DNA of 64,000 nt, from the NCBI RefSeq assembly GCF_001894985.1, contig NZ_BCXG01000017.1, positions 1-64,000 of the forward strand, written 5' to 3'. The translations under genes and the position numbers were made by a program. The notes below the pieces were generated by a model that saw only the letters and a program-made list of their open reading frames with translations, was not told the DNA's origin and searched no databases. Positions within the stretch are counted from its first letter, which is position 1, and the number at the start of each line of letters is the position of its first letter. Positions 1-7,876 of this stretch are shown piece by piece. This DNA comes from Rhodococcus tukisamuensis NBRC 100609 (GTDB lineage: Bacteria; Actinomycetota; Actinomycetes; Mycobacteriales; Mycobacteriaceae).

Positions 1-14
1 ACGACGGGCGCGGG

Positions 15-683
15 TCAGCCGATGCTGAAGGGGTGGCCGTACAGCGTGGTCTTGGAGTAGTTGTCTCCGACGATCTCGACGACCGTGTACGCGCGGGCCT
101 GGGCGTAGCCGCCGCAGTTCTGCACCTCGAGCTGGGTGTCCTGGTACTGGACCGAGTACTTGCCGTTCTTCTTGAGGTCCTTGCCGGCCACGCTCACGAA
201 CTTGACCTGGCCCGCGGAGATCGGGACGGTCAGCGACCCGGACATCGAGGGGCCGTCGAGGCTGATGCCGCCGCCGAAGGAGCCGCTGAGGCCGGTGATG
301 TCGACCTGGCAGCCGACGATGTAGCCGGTGTTGATGCGGGAGACGCCGTGGGTGGAGGAGTTGTTGGTGCCGGGGCTGCCCGCGGCGCCGTTGGTCGGGC
401 CGGCCTCGGTCTCCTTGGTGATTCCGGTGACGTCGGCGGTGACGGTGCCGGAGACCCAGGCGGTGCGGCCGGCGCCGTTCGAGGCCAGCGACGGCGAGAT
501 GAGGGCGCTCTCGTCGGTGCGGGTGATGACGGCGCCGGGGGCGTTCTTGGATCCGTCGGGCAGCGGCACGAAGGTGTCGGCGGCGGCGACGCTGGTGGAC
601 AGCAGGCCGATGGTCAGGGCTGCTGCGGCGCCGAAACCGCCGACACGGGTGCCGCGGCGCAGGCCGGACAGGCTGTTGGGCAT
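15..683 (-). CDS. MspA-family porin-like secreted protein
   Basis: A 222-residue protein with a signal peptide (charged MPNSLSGLRRGTR, then a hydrophobic stretch ending SVAAADT). The mature part has the MspA-family layout: an early segment with GRTAWVSG, a glycine-rich middle (ITGLSGSFGGGISLDGP) and a C-terminal segment with VQNCGGYAQARAYTVVE. MspA proteins form octameric outer-membrane pores for small hydrophilic solutes in mycolate bacteria; whether this one forms a pore is inference. The ATG at 683 is preceded by GAGGGGA at good spacing; longer in-frame extensions have no such support and would start before the signal peptide. It is transcribed away from the LOG gene at 876, and the shared spacer carries a CRP-like palindrome. 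Confidence 0.86.
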   Translation of the reverse strand: MPNSLSGLRRGTRVGGFGAAAALTIGLLSTSVAAADTFVPLPDGSKNAPGAVITRTDESALISPSLASNGAGRTAWVSGTVTADVTGITKETEAGPTNGAAGSPGTNNSSTHGVSRINTGYIVGCQVDITGLSGSFGGGISLDGPSMSGSLTVPISAGQVKFVSVAGKDLKKNGKYSVQYQDTQLEVQNCGGYAQARAYTVVEIVGDNYSKTTLYGHPFSIG

Positions 684-806
684 CAAATCGTTCCCCTCAC
701 AAGACTTTTCGACCCGGCTTCTCGGGCGCGCGGAGCGCTCGAGCGGCGAGATCCATTCCGCGGGAAACTTAACCAAGGCTAAGTAGGTTTGCAATTTCGT
801 TACCCG

Positions 807-820
807 GTGACCTTGGTCAC
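807..820. promoter_or_regulatory. CRP/GlxR-like palindrome between porin and LOG genes
   Basis: GTGACCTTGGTCAC has perfect 6-bp arms (GTGACC/GGTCAC) around TT and fits the GTGA-N6-TCAC core bound by CRP/GlxR-type cAMP receptor proteins. It lies about 124 bp upstream of the porin start and 44 bp upstream of the LOG -10 element, so it could act on either gene. Binding is inferred from the motif only. Confidence 0.45.
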
Positions 821-863
821 GGCTCTGGCTCCGGTCCCGTCGGTCGCATCGCCGCACACCCGT

Positions 864-869
864 TAGCCT
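864..869 (+). promoter_or_regulatory. -10 element TAGCCT, leaderless promoter of the first LOG gene
   Basis: TAGCCT fits the actinobacterial -10 consensus TANNNT and ends 6 nt before the ATG at 876, so the transcript should begin at or next to the A of the start codon. No Shine-Dalgarno sequence precedes this ATG. Confidence 0.6.
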
Positions 870-875
870 TGCCAC

Positions 876-1706
876 ATGGCACCCGACAAGACACCCGGAC
901 GGCCCGCGAAGAAGGATGCACTGGGGGCCAAAAGGCCCAGCGCGACAGTGAAGAATCGCGGCCCGATCATGGTGCGCCGCGACCGCAAGTCCGGGACGAG
1001 CACCGCCGATCAGCGGCTCCTGGACCAGCGCGGTCCGACCGACTGGGTGCACACCGACCCGTGGCGGGTGCTGCGAATCCAGAGCGAGTTCGTCGAGGGC
1101 TTCGGCGCGCTCGCGGAGGTGCCCCGCGCCGTCACGGTGTTCGGCTCCGCGCGAACCGGGCCCGATCACCCCGAGTACGTCGTGGGCCGTGAACTCGGCG
1201 CCGCGCTCGCCGAGGCCGGGTACGCCGTCATCACCGGCGGCGGGCCCGGCGTGATGGAGTCCGCGAACCGCGGTGCCAGTGAGTCGGGTGGCTACTCGAT
1301 CGGGCTCGGCATCGAGCTGCCGTTCGAGCAGGGCCTCAACGAGTGGGTCGACCTCGGCATCAACTTCCGCTACTTCTTCGCCCGCAAGACCATGTTCGTC
1401 AAGTACTCCCAGGCGTTCATCTGTCTGCCCGGTGGATTCGGCACTCTGGACGAGTTGTTCGAGGCGCTGACCCTGGTCCAGACCCGCAAGGTCACCCGCT
1501 TCCCGATCGTGTTGCTGGGCACCGAGTACTGGTCCGGACTGGTCGAGTGGATCCGGAACACCATGCTCGGCGGCGGCAAGATCTCCGAGGGCGACGTCGA
1601 GTTGCTGCACGTGACCGACAGCATCGACGAGGCCGTGCGGATCGTCGTCGAGTCGCAGCACGGGGTCGACGCCGCGGAGCTGATGGGCATCGAGGAGGAG
1701 TGGTGA
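876..1706 (+). CDS. LOG-family (TIGR00730) nucleotide phosphoribohydrolase-like protein, long form
   Basis: A 276-residue Rossmann-fold protein. A basic, low-complexity leader of about 60 residues (PGRPAKKDALGAKRPS) precedes the LOG core. Core motifs are VFGSART, ITGGGPGVMESANRGA and the signature LPGGFGTLDELFE, whose Arg/Glu environment hydrolyses the N-glycosidic bond of nucleoside 5'-monophosphates in the family. The family includes cytokinin-activating LOG enzymes and bacterial AMP/pyrimidine nucleosidases; the physiological substrate here cannot be read from sequence. The ATG is chosen because of the leaderless -10 at 864. The gene overlaps a second LOG gene by 4 bp (GTGA), so the two are translationally coupled and may work on related substrates. 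Confidence 0.85.
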   Translation: MAPDKTPGRPAKKDALGAKRPSATVKNRGPIMVRRDRKSGTSTADQRLLDQRGPTDWVHTDPWRVLRIQSEFVEGFGALAEVPRAVTVFGSARTGPDHPEYVVGRELGAALAEAGYAVITGGGPGVMESANRGASESGGYSIGLGIELPFEQGLNEWVDLGINFRYFFARKTMFVKYSQAFICLPGGFGTLDELFEALTLVQTRKVTRFPIVLLGTEYWSGLVEWIRNTMLGGGKISEGDVELLHVTDSIDEAVRIVVESQHGVDAAELMGIEEEW

Positions 1707-2248
1707 GGCCGCTCGGCCGCGCGATCTGCGTGTACTGCGCTTCCGGTCCCGTCGACGGCTCCTACCTGGAGCTGGCCGCGGAGCTGGGCACCGAGATCGG
1801 GCGCCGCGGACTGCAACTGGTCTCCGGCGGTGGCAACGTCTCGATGATGGGCGCGGTGGCGGCCGCGGCCCGTGAGGCCGGCGCGTGGACGATCGGGGTC
1901 ATCCCGAAGGCGTTGGTGCACAGGGAGGTCGCCGACACCGGCGCCGACGAGCTGATCGTCACCGACACCATGCGTCAGCGCAAGCAGATCATGGAGGACC
2001 GGGCGGACGCGTTCATCACCCTGCCCGGCGGCATCGGCACTCTCGAGGAACTGTTCGAGACGTGGACCGCCGGCTACCTCGGCATGCACGACAAGCCGGT
2101 GGTGATGCTGGATCCGGGCGGACACTACGCCGGGCTGCTGAGCTGGCTGGACGGGCTGCGGGCGGGCGGCTTCGTGCAGCAGCGCGCGCTGGACTCGCTG
2201 CGGGTCACCGACACCGTCGCCGCGGCACTGGACGGCTGCGAGCGCTGA
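1703..2248 (+). CDS. LOG-family cytokinin riboside 5'-monophosphate phosphoribohydrolase (Rv1205-like)
   Basis: A 181-residue compact LOG protein with ICVYCASGPVDG at the N-terminus, LVSGGGNVSMMGAVA in the nucleotide-binding loop and LPGGIGTLEELFETWT as the catalytic signature. This size and motif set match M. tuberculosis Rv1205, a LOG enzyme releasing free cytokinin bases from nucleotide precursors. The GTG start overlaps the stop of the upstream LOG gene (GTGA) and has GAGGAG just before it; starting further upstream would run antiparallel to no known domain. It sits immediately before folP2, as Rv1205 does nearby in mycobacteria. The role is known for the family; activity here is inferred. 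Confidence 0.88.
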   Translation: MRPLGRAICVYCASGPVDGSYLELAAELGTEIGRRGLQLVSGGGNVSMMGAVAAAAREAGAWTIGVIPKALVHREVADTGADELIVTDTMRQRKQIMEDRADAFITLPGGIGTLEELFETWTAGYLGMHDKPVVMLDPGGHYAGLLSWLDGLRAGGFVQQRALDSLRVTDTVAAALDGCER

Positions 2249-2291
2249 CGCCGCGCGGGTCCGCGCGGCGACGGGTGGTGCCTCGGGGATC

Positions 2292-2333
2292 GCCGACTCG
2301 GCGTCGTGTCAGGCCGACTTGGCGTCGTGTCAG
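2292..2333 (+). repeat. Two tandem 21-bp repeats upstream of folP2
   Basis: The unit GCCGACTYGGCGTCGTGTCA plus G occurs twice head to tail (2292-2312 and 2313-2333) with one difference (C/T at unit position 8). It ends 9 bp before the folP2 ATG. The unit is a multiple of three but lies outside the likely coding region. It may be regulatory or a scar of local slippage. Confidence 0.75.
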
Positions 2334-2342
2334 TATGAAGCC

Positions 2343-3290
2343 ATGACCGAGATTGCCGGAGCGGAGCCTGCGCAGCGACCGGATGTGCCCGGAGCGAAGC
2401 CTGCGCAGCGACCAGAGGCACTCATGCCGTTGCCGACCCTGTGTGGCAAGCCGGTGGCGACCGACCGGGCCCTGGTGATGGCCATCGTGAACCGGACTCC
2501 GGACTCGTTCTACGACCGCGGCGCCACGTTCACCGACGTGGCCGCGATGGCGGCCGTGCACCGGGCGGTGGCCGAGGGGGCCGATCTGGTCGACATCGGC
2601 GGAGTCAAGGCCGGACCGGGCGACGAGGTGGACTCGGCCGAGGAGATCCGACGGGTGGTGCCGTTCGTGGAGGCGATCCGCGCGCAGTACCCGGACCTGT
2701 TGATCTCGGTCGACACCTGGCGCTCGTCGGTGGCCCGGTTGGCCTGCGCGGCCGGCGCGGACCTGATCAACGACACCTGGGCGGGCGCGGACGGCGAGCT
2801 GGTCGCGGTGGCGGCCGAACTGGGCGCCGGCTACGTGTGCTCGCACACCGGCGGAGCGGTGCCCCGCACCCGGCCGCACCGGGTGCGGTACGACGACGTG
2901 GTCGCGGACGTGATCGCCGAGGTGGTCGGTGCGGCGGAACGCGCCCGCGCGCTCGGCGTCCCGGCGGACGGGATCCTCATCGACCCGACCCACGATTTCG
3001 GCAAGAACACCTTCCACGGCCTCGAGTTGTTGCGTCGAGTGGACGATCTGGTTAAGACCGGATGGCCTGTGCTGATGGCGTTGAGCAACAAGGACTTTGT
3101 CGGGGAGACTCTAGGAGTCGAACTCACCGAGCGGCTGGAGGGCACATTGGCAGCGACAGCACTGGCGGCCGCGAACGGTGCCCGGGTGTTCCGCGTCCAC
3201 GAGGTTGCCTCCACCCGTCGAGTCGTCGACATGGTCGCGTCCATCGTTGGCACCCGGGCGCCCGCCCGCACCGTGCGGGGCCTGGCATGA
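2343..3290 (+). CDS. folP2: Dihydropteroate synthase homologue FolP2
   Basis: A 315-residue TIM-barrel protein of the DHPS family with the FolP2 features. MAIVNRTPDSFYDRGATF starts the barrel, but the pterin/sulfonamide loops differ from true DHPS: VDIGGVKAGPG replaces the usual GGESTRPG, DLINDTWAG replaces INDVSG, and LIDPTHDFGKN carries the third motif. M. tuberculosis FolP2 likewise lacks DHPS activity, so this is probably not a folate enzyme. Its coupling with gpgS (4-bp ATGA overlap) is conserved and points to a role near methylglucose lipopolysaccharide synthesis. The ATG at 2343 is used; TTG at 2319 and ATG at 2424 are alternatives. The first 27 residues contain a duplicated GAxPAQRP motif (see repeat). 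Confidence 0.88.
   Translation: MTEIAGAEPAQRPDVPGAKPAQRPEALMPLPTLCGKPVATDRALVMAIVNRTPDSFYDRGATFTDVAAMAAVHRAVAEGADLVDIGGVKAGPGDEVDSAEEIRRVVPFVEAIRAQYPDLLISVDTWRSSVARLACAAGADLINDTWAGADGELVAVAAELGAGYVCSHTGGAVPRTRPHRVRYDDVVADVIAEVVGAAERARALGVPADGILIDPTHDFGKNTFHGLELLRRVDDLVKTGWPVLMALSNKDFVGETLGVELTERLEGTLAATALAAANGARVFRVHEVASTRRVVDMVASIVGTRAPARTVRGLA
2358..2413 (+). repeat. In-frame 23-bp direct repeat in the folP2 N-terminal extension
   Basis: A 23-bp element beginning GGAGCGRAGCCTGCGCAGCG occurs at 2358-2380 and 2391-2413 with a single mismatch and a 33-bp period, so it stays in frame. It encodes GAEPAQRPDVP and GAKPAQRPEAL before the conserved LCGKPVATDRALVMA core. Confidence 0.8.
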
Positions 3291-4216
3291 GCATCGTGCG
3301 CGCGACGGGCGCACAGGTCTGGTCCGAGGCGAACACCTGGGACCACCCGCAGTGGACGGTCGCCGAACTGGAGGCCGCCAAGGGGGGCCGCACCGTCTCG
3401 GTGGTCCTCCCGGCCCTCAACGAGGAGAAGACCGTGTCCGCGGTGGTGGACTCGATCCACCCGCTGCTCGGCGGGCTGGTGGACGAGCTGATCGTGCTCG
3501 ACTCGGGCTCCACCGACGAGACCGCGGAACGGGCGGCGGCCGCAGGTGCCACCGTCGTCAGCAGGGAACAGGCCGTGCCCGAGCTGGCGCCCGCACCCGG
3601 CAAGGGAGAGGTGCTGTGGCGCTCGATCGCCGCGAGCACCGGCGACATCATCGCGTTCGTGGACTCCGACCTGATCAACCCTGACCCGCAGTTCGTGCCG
3701 AAGCTGCTCGGCCCGCTGCTCACCGTCGACGGCATCCACCTGGTCAAGGGCTTCTACCGGCGTCCGCTGCGGCTCAGCGGCACCGAGGACGCCAACGGCG
3801 GCGGCCGGGTCACCGAGCTGGTCGCGCGGCCGATGCTCGCGGCGATGCGGCCGGAGCTGACGGCGGTGCTACAGCCGCTCGGCGGCGAGTACGCGGGCAC
3901 CCGGGAGCTGCTCTCGGCCGTGCCCTTCGCGCCGGGCTACGGCGTCGAGATCGGGCTGTTGCTCGACACCTACGACCGGCTCGGCCTCAGTGCGATCGGT
4001 CAGGTGAACCTCGGGGTCCGCAAGCACCGCAACCGGCCGCTGCTGGAGCTGGGCGTGATGAGCCGGCAGATCATCGGGACCATGTTGGGGCGGTTCGGGA
4101 TCGAGGACTCGCGGGCCGGGCTGACCCAGTTCCCGGTCCAGGGGGACTCCTTCCTGCCGGTGACCACCGAGGTGTCCCTCGAGGACCGGCCACCGATGAA
4201 CACGCTGCGGCCCTGA
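3287..4216 (+). CDS. gpgS: Glucosyl-3-phosphoglycerate synthase
   Basis: A 309-residue GT81 glycosyltransferase that transfers glucose from an NDP-glucose donor to 3-phosphoglycerate, the first step of methylglucose lipopolysaccharide synthesis. Visible motifs are VVLPALNEEKTV (nucleotide-binding start), LDSGSTDETAERA, the metal-binding DSD triad at residues 126-128 inside IAFVDSDLIN, PAPGKGEVLW, and LGGEYAGTRELL, the acceptor-site loop. Length is close to M. tuberculosis GpgS (324). The ATG overlaps the folP2 stop (ATGA), indicating one operon. The family role is well established; the assignment is strong. Confidence 0.95.
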   Translation: MSIVRATGAQVWSEANTWDHPQWTVAELEAAKGGRTVSVVLPALNEEKTVSAVVDSIHPLLGGLVDELIVLDSGSTDETAERAAAAGATVVSREQAVPELAPAPGKGEVLWRSIAASTGDIIAFVDSDLINPDPQFVPKLLGPLLTVDGIHLVKGFYRRPLRLSGTEDANGGGRVTELVARPMLAAMRPELTAVLQPLGGEYAGTRELLSAVPFAPGYGVEIGLLLDTYDRLGLSAIGQVNLGVRKHRNRPLLELGVMSRQIIGTMLGRFGIEDSRAGLTQFPVQGDSFLPVTTEVSLEDRPPMNTLRP

Positions 4217-4298
4217 CCCGTCGGTGAGGCGCGCCCGTCGGGGCGTGCGGCGACGTCGCGGCGGTCGCGATGTCGGCGGCCCGTGACAAGATCGGGTC

Positions 4299-4646
4299 AT
4301 GTTCACGGTGCTGCTCTACCTACTGGTGATGGCGCTCGTCGGTGGCGTCCTGTTCCTGGTGGCGACGTCGGTGTTCGGTCGCGGCGAGGAGATGGCGCCG
4401 CTGCCTGCCGGGACGACGGCCACCATGCTGCCGGTCCGGGACGTCGTGGGTGCGGACGTCCGGGCGCTGCGCTTCCAGCAGACGGCCCGCGGCTACAAGG
4501 CCAGCGAGGTGGACTGGGCGCTGGACCGACTGGCCGCCGAGATCGACGCGCTGCGCGGCGAACTGGCGCAGGCCCGCACGGAGCCCCAGGCGCCCGAGGA
4601 GATCGCGTCGGAGGCGGGCCAGGTGGGCGAGGAGGCTCAGCAATGA
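4299..4646 (+). CDS. Small membrane protein with DivIVA-like domain (Rv1209-like)
   Basis: A 115-residue protein: one N-terminal transmembrane helix (VLLYLLVMALVGGVLFLVATSVF), a linker, then a short DivIVA-type helical segment, RGYKASEVDWALDRLAAEIDALRGEL, resembling the domain that recruits proteins to poles or septa. The acidic, glutamine-rich tail has no recognisable fold. It sits between gpgS and tag exactly as Rv1209 does in mycobacteria. Its stop overlaps the tag start by 4 bp. There is no clear Shine-Dalgarno; CAAGAT six bases before the ATG is a partial leaderless -10. A scaffold role is inference. Confidence 0.8.
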   Translation: MFTVLLYLLVMALVGGVLFLVATSVFGRGEEMAPLPAGTTATMLPVRDVVGADVRALRFQQTARGYKASEVDWALDRLAAEIDALRGELAQARTEPQAPEEIASEAGQVGEEAQQ

Positions 4647-5224
4647 GCACTGATCCCGGCCCCGACACCAGGATTCGCTGCCCCTGGGCGGTGGACGCCT
4701 CCGGCTCGACGCTCTACCGCGACTACCACGACTTCGAGTGGGGTACCCCGCTGCACGGCCGGGACGAGCTTTTCGAACGGATCTGCCTCGAGGCCTTCCA
4801 GGCCGGGCTGTCCTGGATCACGGTGCTGCGCAAGCGGGAGGCGTTCCGGGCCGGGTTCGCCGGCTTCGACGTCGAGGCCGTCGCCGGCTTCGACGCCGAC
4901 GACGTCGCGCGGTTGACGGCCGATCCCGGCATCGTCCGGAACCGGGCCAAGATCGACGCCTGCATCGGCAACGCCCGAGCCGTGCTGGCGCTGACCGACA
5001 CGGACCTCGACTCGCTGCTGTGGTCGTTCGCGCCCGAGCCTCGGGGTCGGCGTCTCCGCAGCGTCGGAGACGTCCCGGCGATCACCGTCGAGTCCACCGC
5101 GATGTCCCGGGAACTCAAACGCCGCGGCTTCCGGTTTGTCGGTCCCACCACGGCATACGCGCTGATGCAGGCCACCGGGATGGTTGACGACCACCTCGAC
5201 GAATGCTGGGTTCCGAGGCGCTGA
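4643..5224 (+). CDS. tag: DNA-3-methyladenine glycosylase I
   Basis: A 193-residue helix-hairpin-helix base-excision enzyme that removes 3-methyladenine from alkylated DNA. It shows the family's order: IRCPWAVD near the N-terminus, YHDFEWGTPLHGRDELFE, the core LEAFQAGLSWITVLRKREAFR, NRAKIDACIGNARA, and the C-terminal DDHLDECWV. The Cys of RCPW, His of YHDFEWG, and the His and Cys of HLDEC are the structural zinc ligands of the Tag family. The start overlaps the previous stop (ATGA), so it is co-transcribed with the DivIVA-like gene. Confidence 0.95.
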   Translation: MSTDPGPDTRIRCPWAVDASGSTLYRDYHDFEWGTPLHGRDELFERICLEAFQAGLSWITVLRKREAFRAGFAGFDVEAVAGFDADDVARLTADPGIVRNRAKIDACIGNARAVLALTDTDLDSLLWSFAPEPRGRRLRSVGDVPAITVESTAMSRELKRRGFRFVGPTTAYALMQATGMVDDHLDECWVPRR

Positions 5225-5396
5225 CGGAGGCCCCCGGGGCGGCCGGACGGGCCGCCCGTAGGCCGTTTGGGAGCCTCAGGTTCCCGTCGAATCGGACGAT
5301 AGGGAAGAATATGTCTGTCGACCCGGCAAAATCCGCCGGGACCGGCGGTAAGCCTAGGCGCAGAGCAGGGCGGCGCAGATCTGGAGGGAGCAGGTA

Positions 5397-5564
5397 ATGG
5401 CGGCCATGAAGCCCCGGACCGGTGACGGTCCCCTCGAAGCAACCAAAGAAGGACGAGGGATCGTCATGCGGGTTCCGCTCGAGGGTGGAGGTCGGCTAGT
5501 CGTCGAACTGACCCCGGACGAAGCCGCTGCACTGGGGGACGAACTCAAGAACGTCACCAGCTAG
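5397..5564 (+). CDS. DUF3117 small conserved protein
   Basis: A 55-residue protein starting MAAMKPRTGDGPLEATKEGRG and ending in a strand-rich half (GGGRLVVELTPDEAAALGDELK). This family is near-universal in actinobacteria and occurs next to glgA/tag in mycobacteria (Rv1211), but its function is unknown. The ATG is preceded by GGAGGGAG at ideal spacing, a notably strong ribosome site for this region, suggesting high expression. Its own promoter should lie in the 170-bp spacer upstream; two hairpins follow the stop. Confidence 0.92.
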   Translation: MAAMKPRTGDGPLEATKEGRGIVMRVPLEGGGRLVVELTPDEAAALGDELKNVTS

Positions 5565-5574
5565 CTGCTTCGCG

Positions 5575-5643
5575 GTCGGTGCGGGTTTGCACCGACACTC
5601 GACGTGCAACAGGCCCCGCACGCCGTCCCCGGCAGGCGGGGCC
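5575..5643 (+). terminator. Two consecutive hairpins after DUF3117
   Basis: The first hairpin has perfect 8-bp arms GTCGGTGC/GCACCGAC around a 6-nt loop (5575-5596). The second has perfect 8-bp arms GGCCCCGC/GCGGGGCC (5612-5619 and 5636-5643). Neither has a U-tract, which is common for actinobacterial terminators. They separate the DUF3117 and RlmA-like genes. Confidence 0.55.
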
Positions 5644-5705
5644 TCGTCGTGGGCGCAGTCGGGTGGTCGCTCAGCCCGGAGTCACCGATCCAAGGAGTTT
5701 CGATC

Positions 5706-6539
5706 ATGCTCGACGATGTCGTAGACCTGCTCGCGTGCCCGCACTGCGGCAGCTCGCTCGACCCTGTGGACCGCACCCTGCTGTGCGAGCGGGGGCACAG
5801 CTTCGACGTCGCCAGACACGGCTACGTCAGCCTGTTGCCGGGGGCCTCGAAGATCACCGGGGACACCGCCGAGATGATCGCTGCGCGCGGACAGTTCCTC
5901 GACGGCGGGCACTTCGACCCGCTGCGCGAGGCGGTCGCGTCGGCCTGCGCCACGACGGCCGTCGCCGAGCCCGCGGTGCTCGAGGTCGGTGCCGGCACCG
6001 GGCACTACCTCGCGACGGTCCTGGAGACGCTGCCGGGGGCCCGGGGCATCGGGCTCGACGTCTCCAAGCCCGCGGCTCGCCGACTCGCCCGGGCACACCC
6101 CCGGGTCGGCGCCGTGGTCGCCGACATCTGGACTCAGCTGCCGGTGCTCGACGCCGCGGTCAGCCATGTGCTCTCTGTCTTCGCCCCACGCAACGCCGCC
6201 GAACTACGGCGGGTGCTGCGGACCGACGGCGTACTGGTGGTGCTCACTCCCACGGACCGGCACCAACACGAGCTGGTGGACCTGCTGGGCCTGGTGCGGG
6301 TGGACGAGAACAAGACGGTCCGGCTGGGGGCCTCGATGGCCGGTCACTTCGAGCGGGTCGACCGGGTTTCCGTCGACTATCCGATGGCCTTGACCCACAG
6401 CGAGATCGAGTCGCTGGTCGCGATGGGACCGTCGGCGCGGCACCTCGACGAGAGGGTGCGTGCGGAGCGGATCGCGCGGCTGCCCGAGCCCGCGGTGGTG
6501 ACCGCGTCGGTCACCGTCTCCACCTACCGGACGGCGTAG
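5706..6539 (+). CDS. RlmA/TlrB-like 23S rRNA (guanine) methyltransferase
   Basis: A 277-residue SAM-dependent methyltransferase. The N-terminus has a zinc-finger CPHC...C...H (C11, C14, C27, H31) of the RlmA family, followed by a Class I Rossmann domain with motif I LEVGAGTGHYLA, GLDVSKPAARRLAR and VLSVFAPRN. The family methylates N1 of G745 or G748 in 23S rRNA; the G748 branch (TlrB) affects tylosin-type macrolide susceptibility, and Gram-positive members are usually of that branch, so G748 is the better guess. The ATG at 5706 has AAGGAG before it. The 3' end overlaps the convergent glgA 3' end by 16 bp. Confidence 0.85.
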   Translation: MLDDVVDLLACPHCGSSLDPVDRTLLCERGHSFDVARHGYVSLLPGASKITGDTAEMIAARGQFLDGGHFDPLREAVASACATTAVAEPAVLEVGAGTGHYLATVLETLPGARGIGLDVSKPAARRLARAHPRVGAVVADIWTQLPVLDAAVSHVLSVFAPRNAAELRRVLRTDGVLVVLTPTDRHQHELVDLLGLVRVDENKTVRLGASMAGHFERVDRVSVDYPMALTHSEIESLVAMGPSARHLDERVRAERIARLPEPAVVTASVTVSTYRTA

Positions 6540-7726
6540 CCGGCGGGCACCCGACCGGTGTAGTGCCCGATCGCCGCCTCGTAGACCGCCAGGGTCTGAC
6601 GGGCGATCTGCGCCCAGGAGAAGTCCGAGATGGCCCGCCTGCGGCCGGCGCGTCCCATCTCGGCCGCGGCGACCGGGTCGGACGTCACCTCGTTGACGGC
6701 CGCAGCCAGCGCCCGCTCGAACGCCTCCGGCTCGTACGAGTTGTAGTGCACGAGGCGGCCGGTGACGCGGTCCACGACGACCTCGGGAATGCCGCCGACG
6801 TCCGAGGCCACCACCGCGGTCTCCGTGGCCATCGCCTCGAGATTCACGATGCCGAGCGGCTCGTACACCGACGGACACACGAACACCGTTGCCGCGGAGA
6901 GCAGTTCCCGGACCCGTGCGGTGGGCAGCATCTCCCGGACCCAGTGCACGTTGCCCCGCGCGCGGGACAGTTCGGCGACCGCGCGTTCGGTGTCGGCGGC
7001 GATCTGCGGGGTGTCCGGCGCACCCGCGCACAGCACCAGTTGCACAGCCGGGTCGAAGTCGTGGGCCGCCGCGATCAGGTGGCGCAGTCCCTTCTGCCGG
7101 GTGATCCGGCCGACGAACACGGCGATCGGGGCGTCCGGGTCCACCCCGAGGTCGGTCAGGACCGAGCCGGGCCGGGCCGGCGGTTCCGGGTACCAGACGT
7201 CGGTGTCGATTCCGTTGCGCACCACGTGCACTCGATCCGGGTCGACGAAGGGGTAGGCGTCGAGCACATCCGCGCGCATGCCTTCGCTCACCGCGATGAC
7301 GGCGTCGGCGAACTGCATGGCGTTGCGCTCGGACCACGACGAGATCCGGTAGCCGGCGCCGAGCTGCTCCGCCTTCCACGGCCGACGCGGTTCCAGCGAG
7401 TGTGCGGTGAGCACGTGCGGCATCCCGTGCAGTTCGCCGGCGAGGTGCCCGGCCAGGCCGGTGTACCAGGTGTGCGAGTGCGCCACGTCCGCCCCGGCCG
7501 CGGCCGCGGCCATCCGAAGTTCGGCGGAGAGCATCGAGAGCGCGGGATTGGCCGCCGCCAGAGCCGGATCCGGCTGGTGCACGACGGCGCCTTCGCGGGC
7601 GATGCCCATGCAGTGCACGTCGACCTCGCAGAGCCGCGTGAGCTGCGCGACGAGCTCGGTGACGTGGACCCCGGCCCCGCCGTAGATCTCGGGTGGGTAC
7701 TCCCTGGTCATCATTGCCACGCGCAC
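6524..7726 (-). CDS. glgA: GT4 glycogen/maltose-1-phosphate synthase (GlgA/GlgM, Rv1212c-like)
   Basis: A 400-residue GT-B glycosyltransferase. The N-terminal domain starts VAMMTREYPPEIYGGAGVHV; the C-terminal domain has VFVGRITRQKGLRHLI and the sugar-nucleotide motif CPSVYEPLGIVNLEAMA with its two conserved glutamates. In mycobacteria this family (GlgM) uses ADP-glucose to make alpha-maltose 1-phosphate for GlgE, so a pure glycogen-chain elongation role should not be assumed. It is divergent from glgC, which makes its donor. The GTG start follows a leaderless -10 (TACGTT, spacer TAGCCC) with no Shine-Dalgarno. Confidence 0.93.
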   Translation of the reverse strand: MRVAMMTREYPPEIYGGAGVHVTELVAQLTRLCEVDVHCMGIAREGAVVHQPDPALAAANPALSMLSAELRMAAAAAGADVAHSHTWYTGLAGHLAGELHGMPHVLTAHSLEPRRPWKAEQLGAGYRISSWSERNAMQFADAVIAVSEGMRADVLDAYPFVDPDRVHVVRNGIDTDVWYPEPPARPGSVLTDLGVDPDAPIAVFVGRITRQKGLRHLIAAAHDFDPAVQLVLCAGAPDTPQIAADTERAVAELSRARGNVHWVREMLPTARVRELLSAATVFVCPSVYEPLGIVNLEAMATETAVVASDVGGIPEVVVDRVTGRLVHYNSYEPEAFERALAAAVNEVTSDPVAAAEMGRAGRRRAISDFSWAQIARQTLAVYEAAIGHYTGRVPAGYAVR

Positions 7727-7732
7727 GGGCTA

Positions 7733-7870
7733 AACGTAGCCGCCGCGGCCGGGGACGGCCACCGCTCCCGGACCGCGGCGGTTCGGGCGTGTCCCGGACC
7801 CGGGCGGGTCGCTCTCGGGCGGGGCCTCGGGCGGGTCCCGGTAGCGGGGGTGGGGCGGTGCCGATAGGTT
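7733..7870. promoter_or_regulatory. Divergent glgA/glgC promoter region, both leaderless
   Basis: On the minus strand TACGTT (7738-7733) ends 6 nt before the glgA GTG; on the plus strand TAGGTT (7865-7870) ends 6 nt before the glgC GTG. Between them lie 9-bp inverted arms CCGCCGCGG/CCGCGGCGG (7740-7748, 7773-7781) close to the glgA side that could form structure or bind a regulator. The mirror-image arrangement suggests coordinated transcription. Confidence 0.55.
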
Positions 7871-7876
7871 GACAGG

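Noticed and set aside
770-789. Possible IdeR box upstream of the porin gene
   Set aside because: Only about 10 of 19 positions match the palindrome, and the second half-site is poor.
5579-7867. A 762-codon plus-strand frame spanning the RlmA-like gene and antisense glgA
   Set aside because: It crosses two well-supported genes, shows Arg/Gly-rich composition and no recognisable domain.
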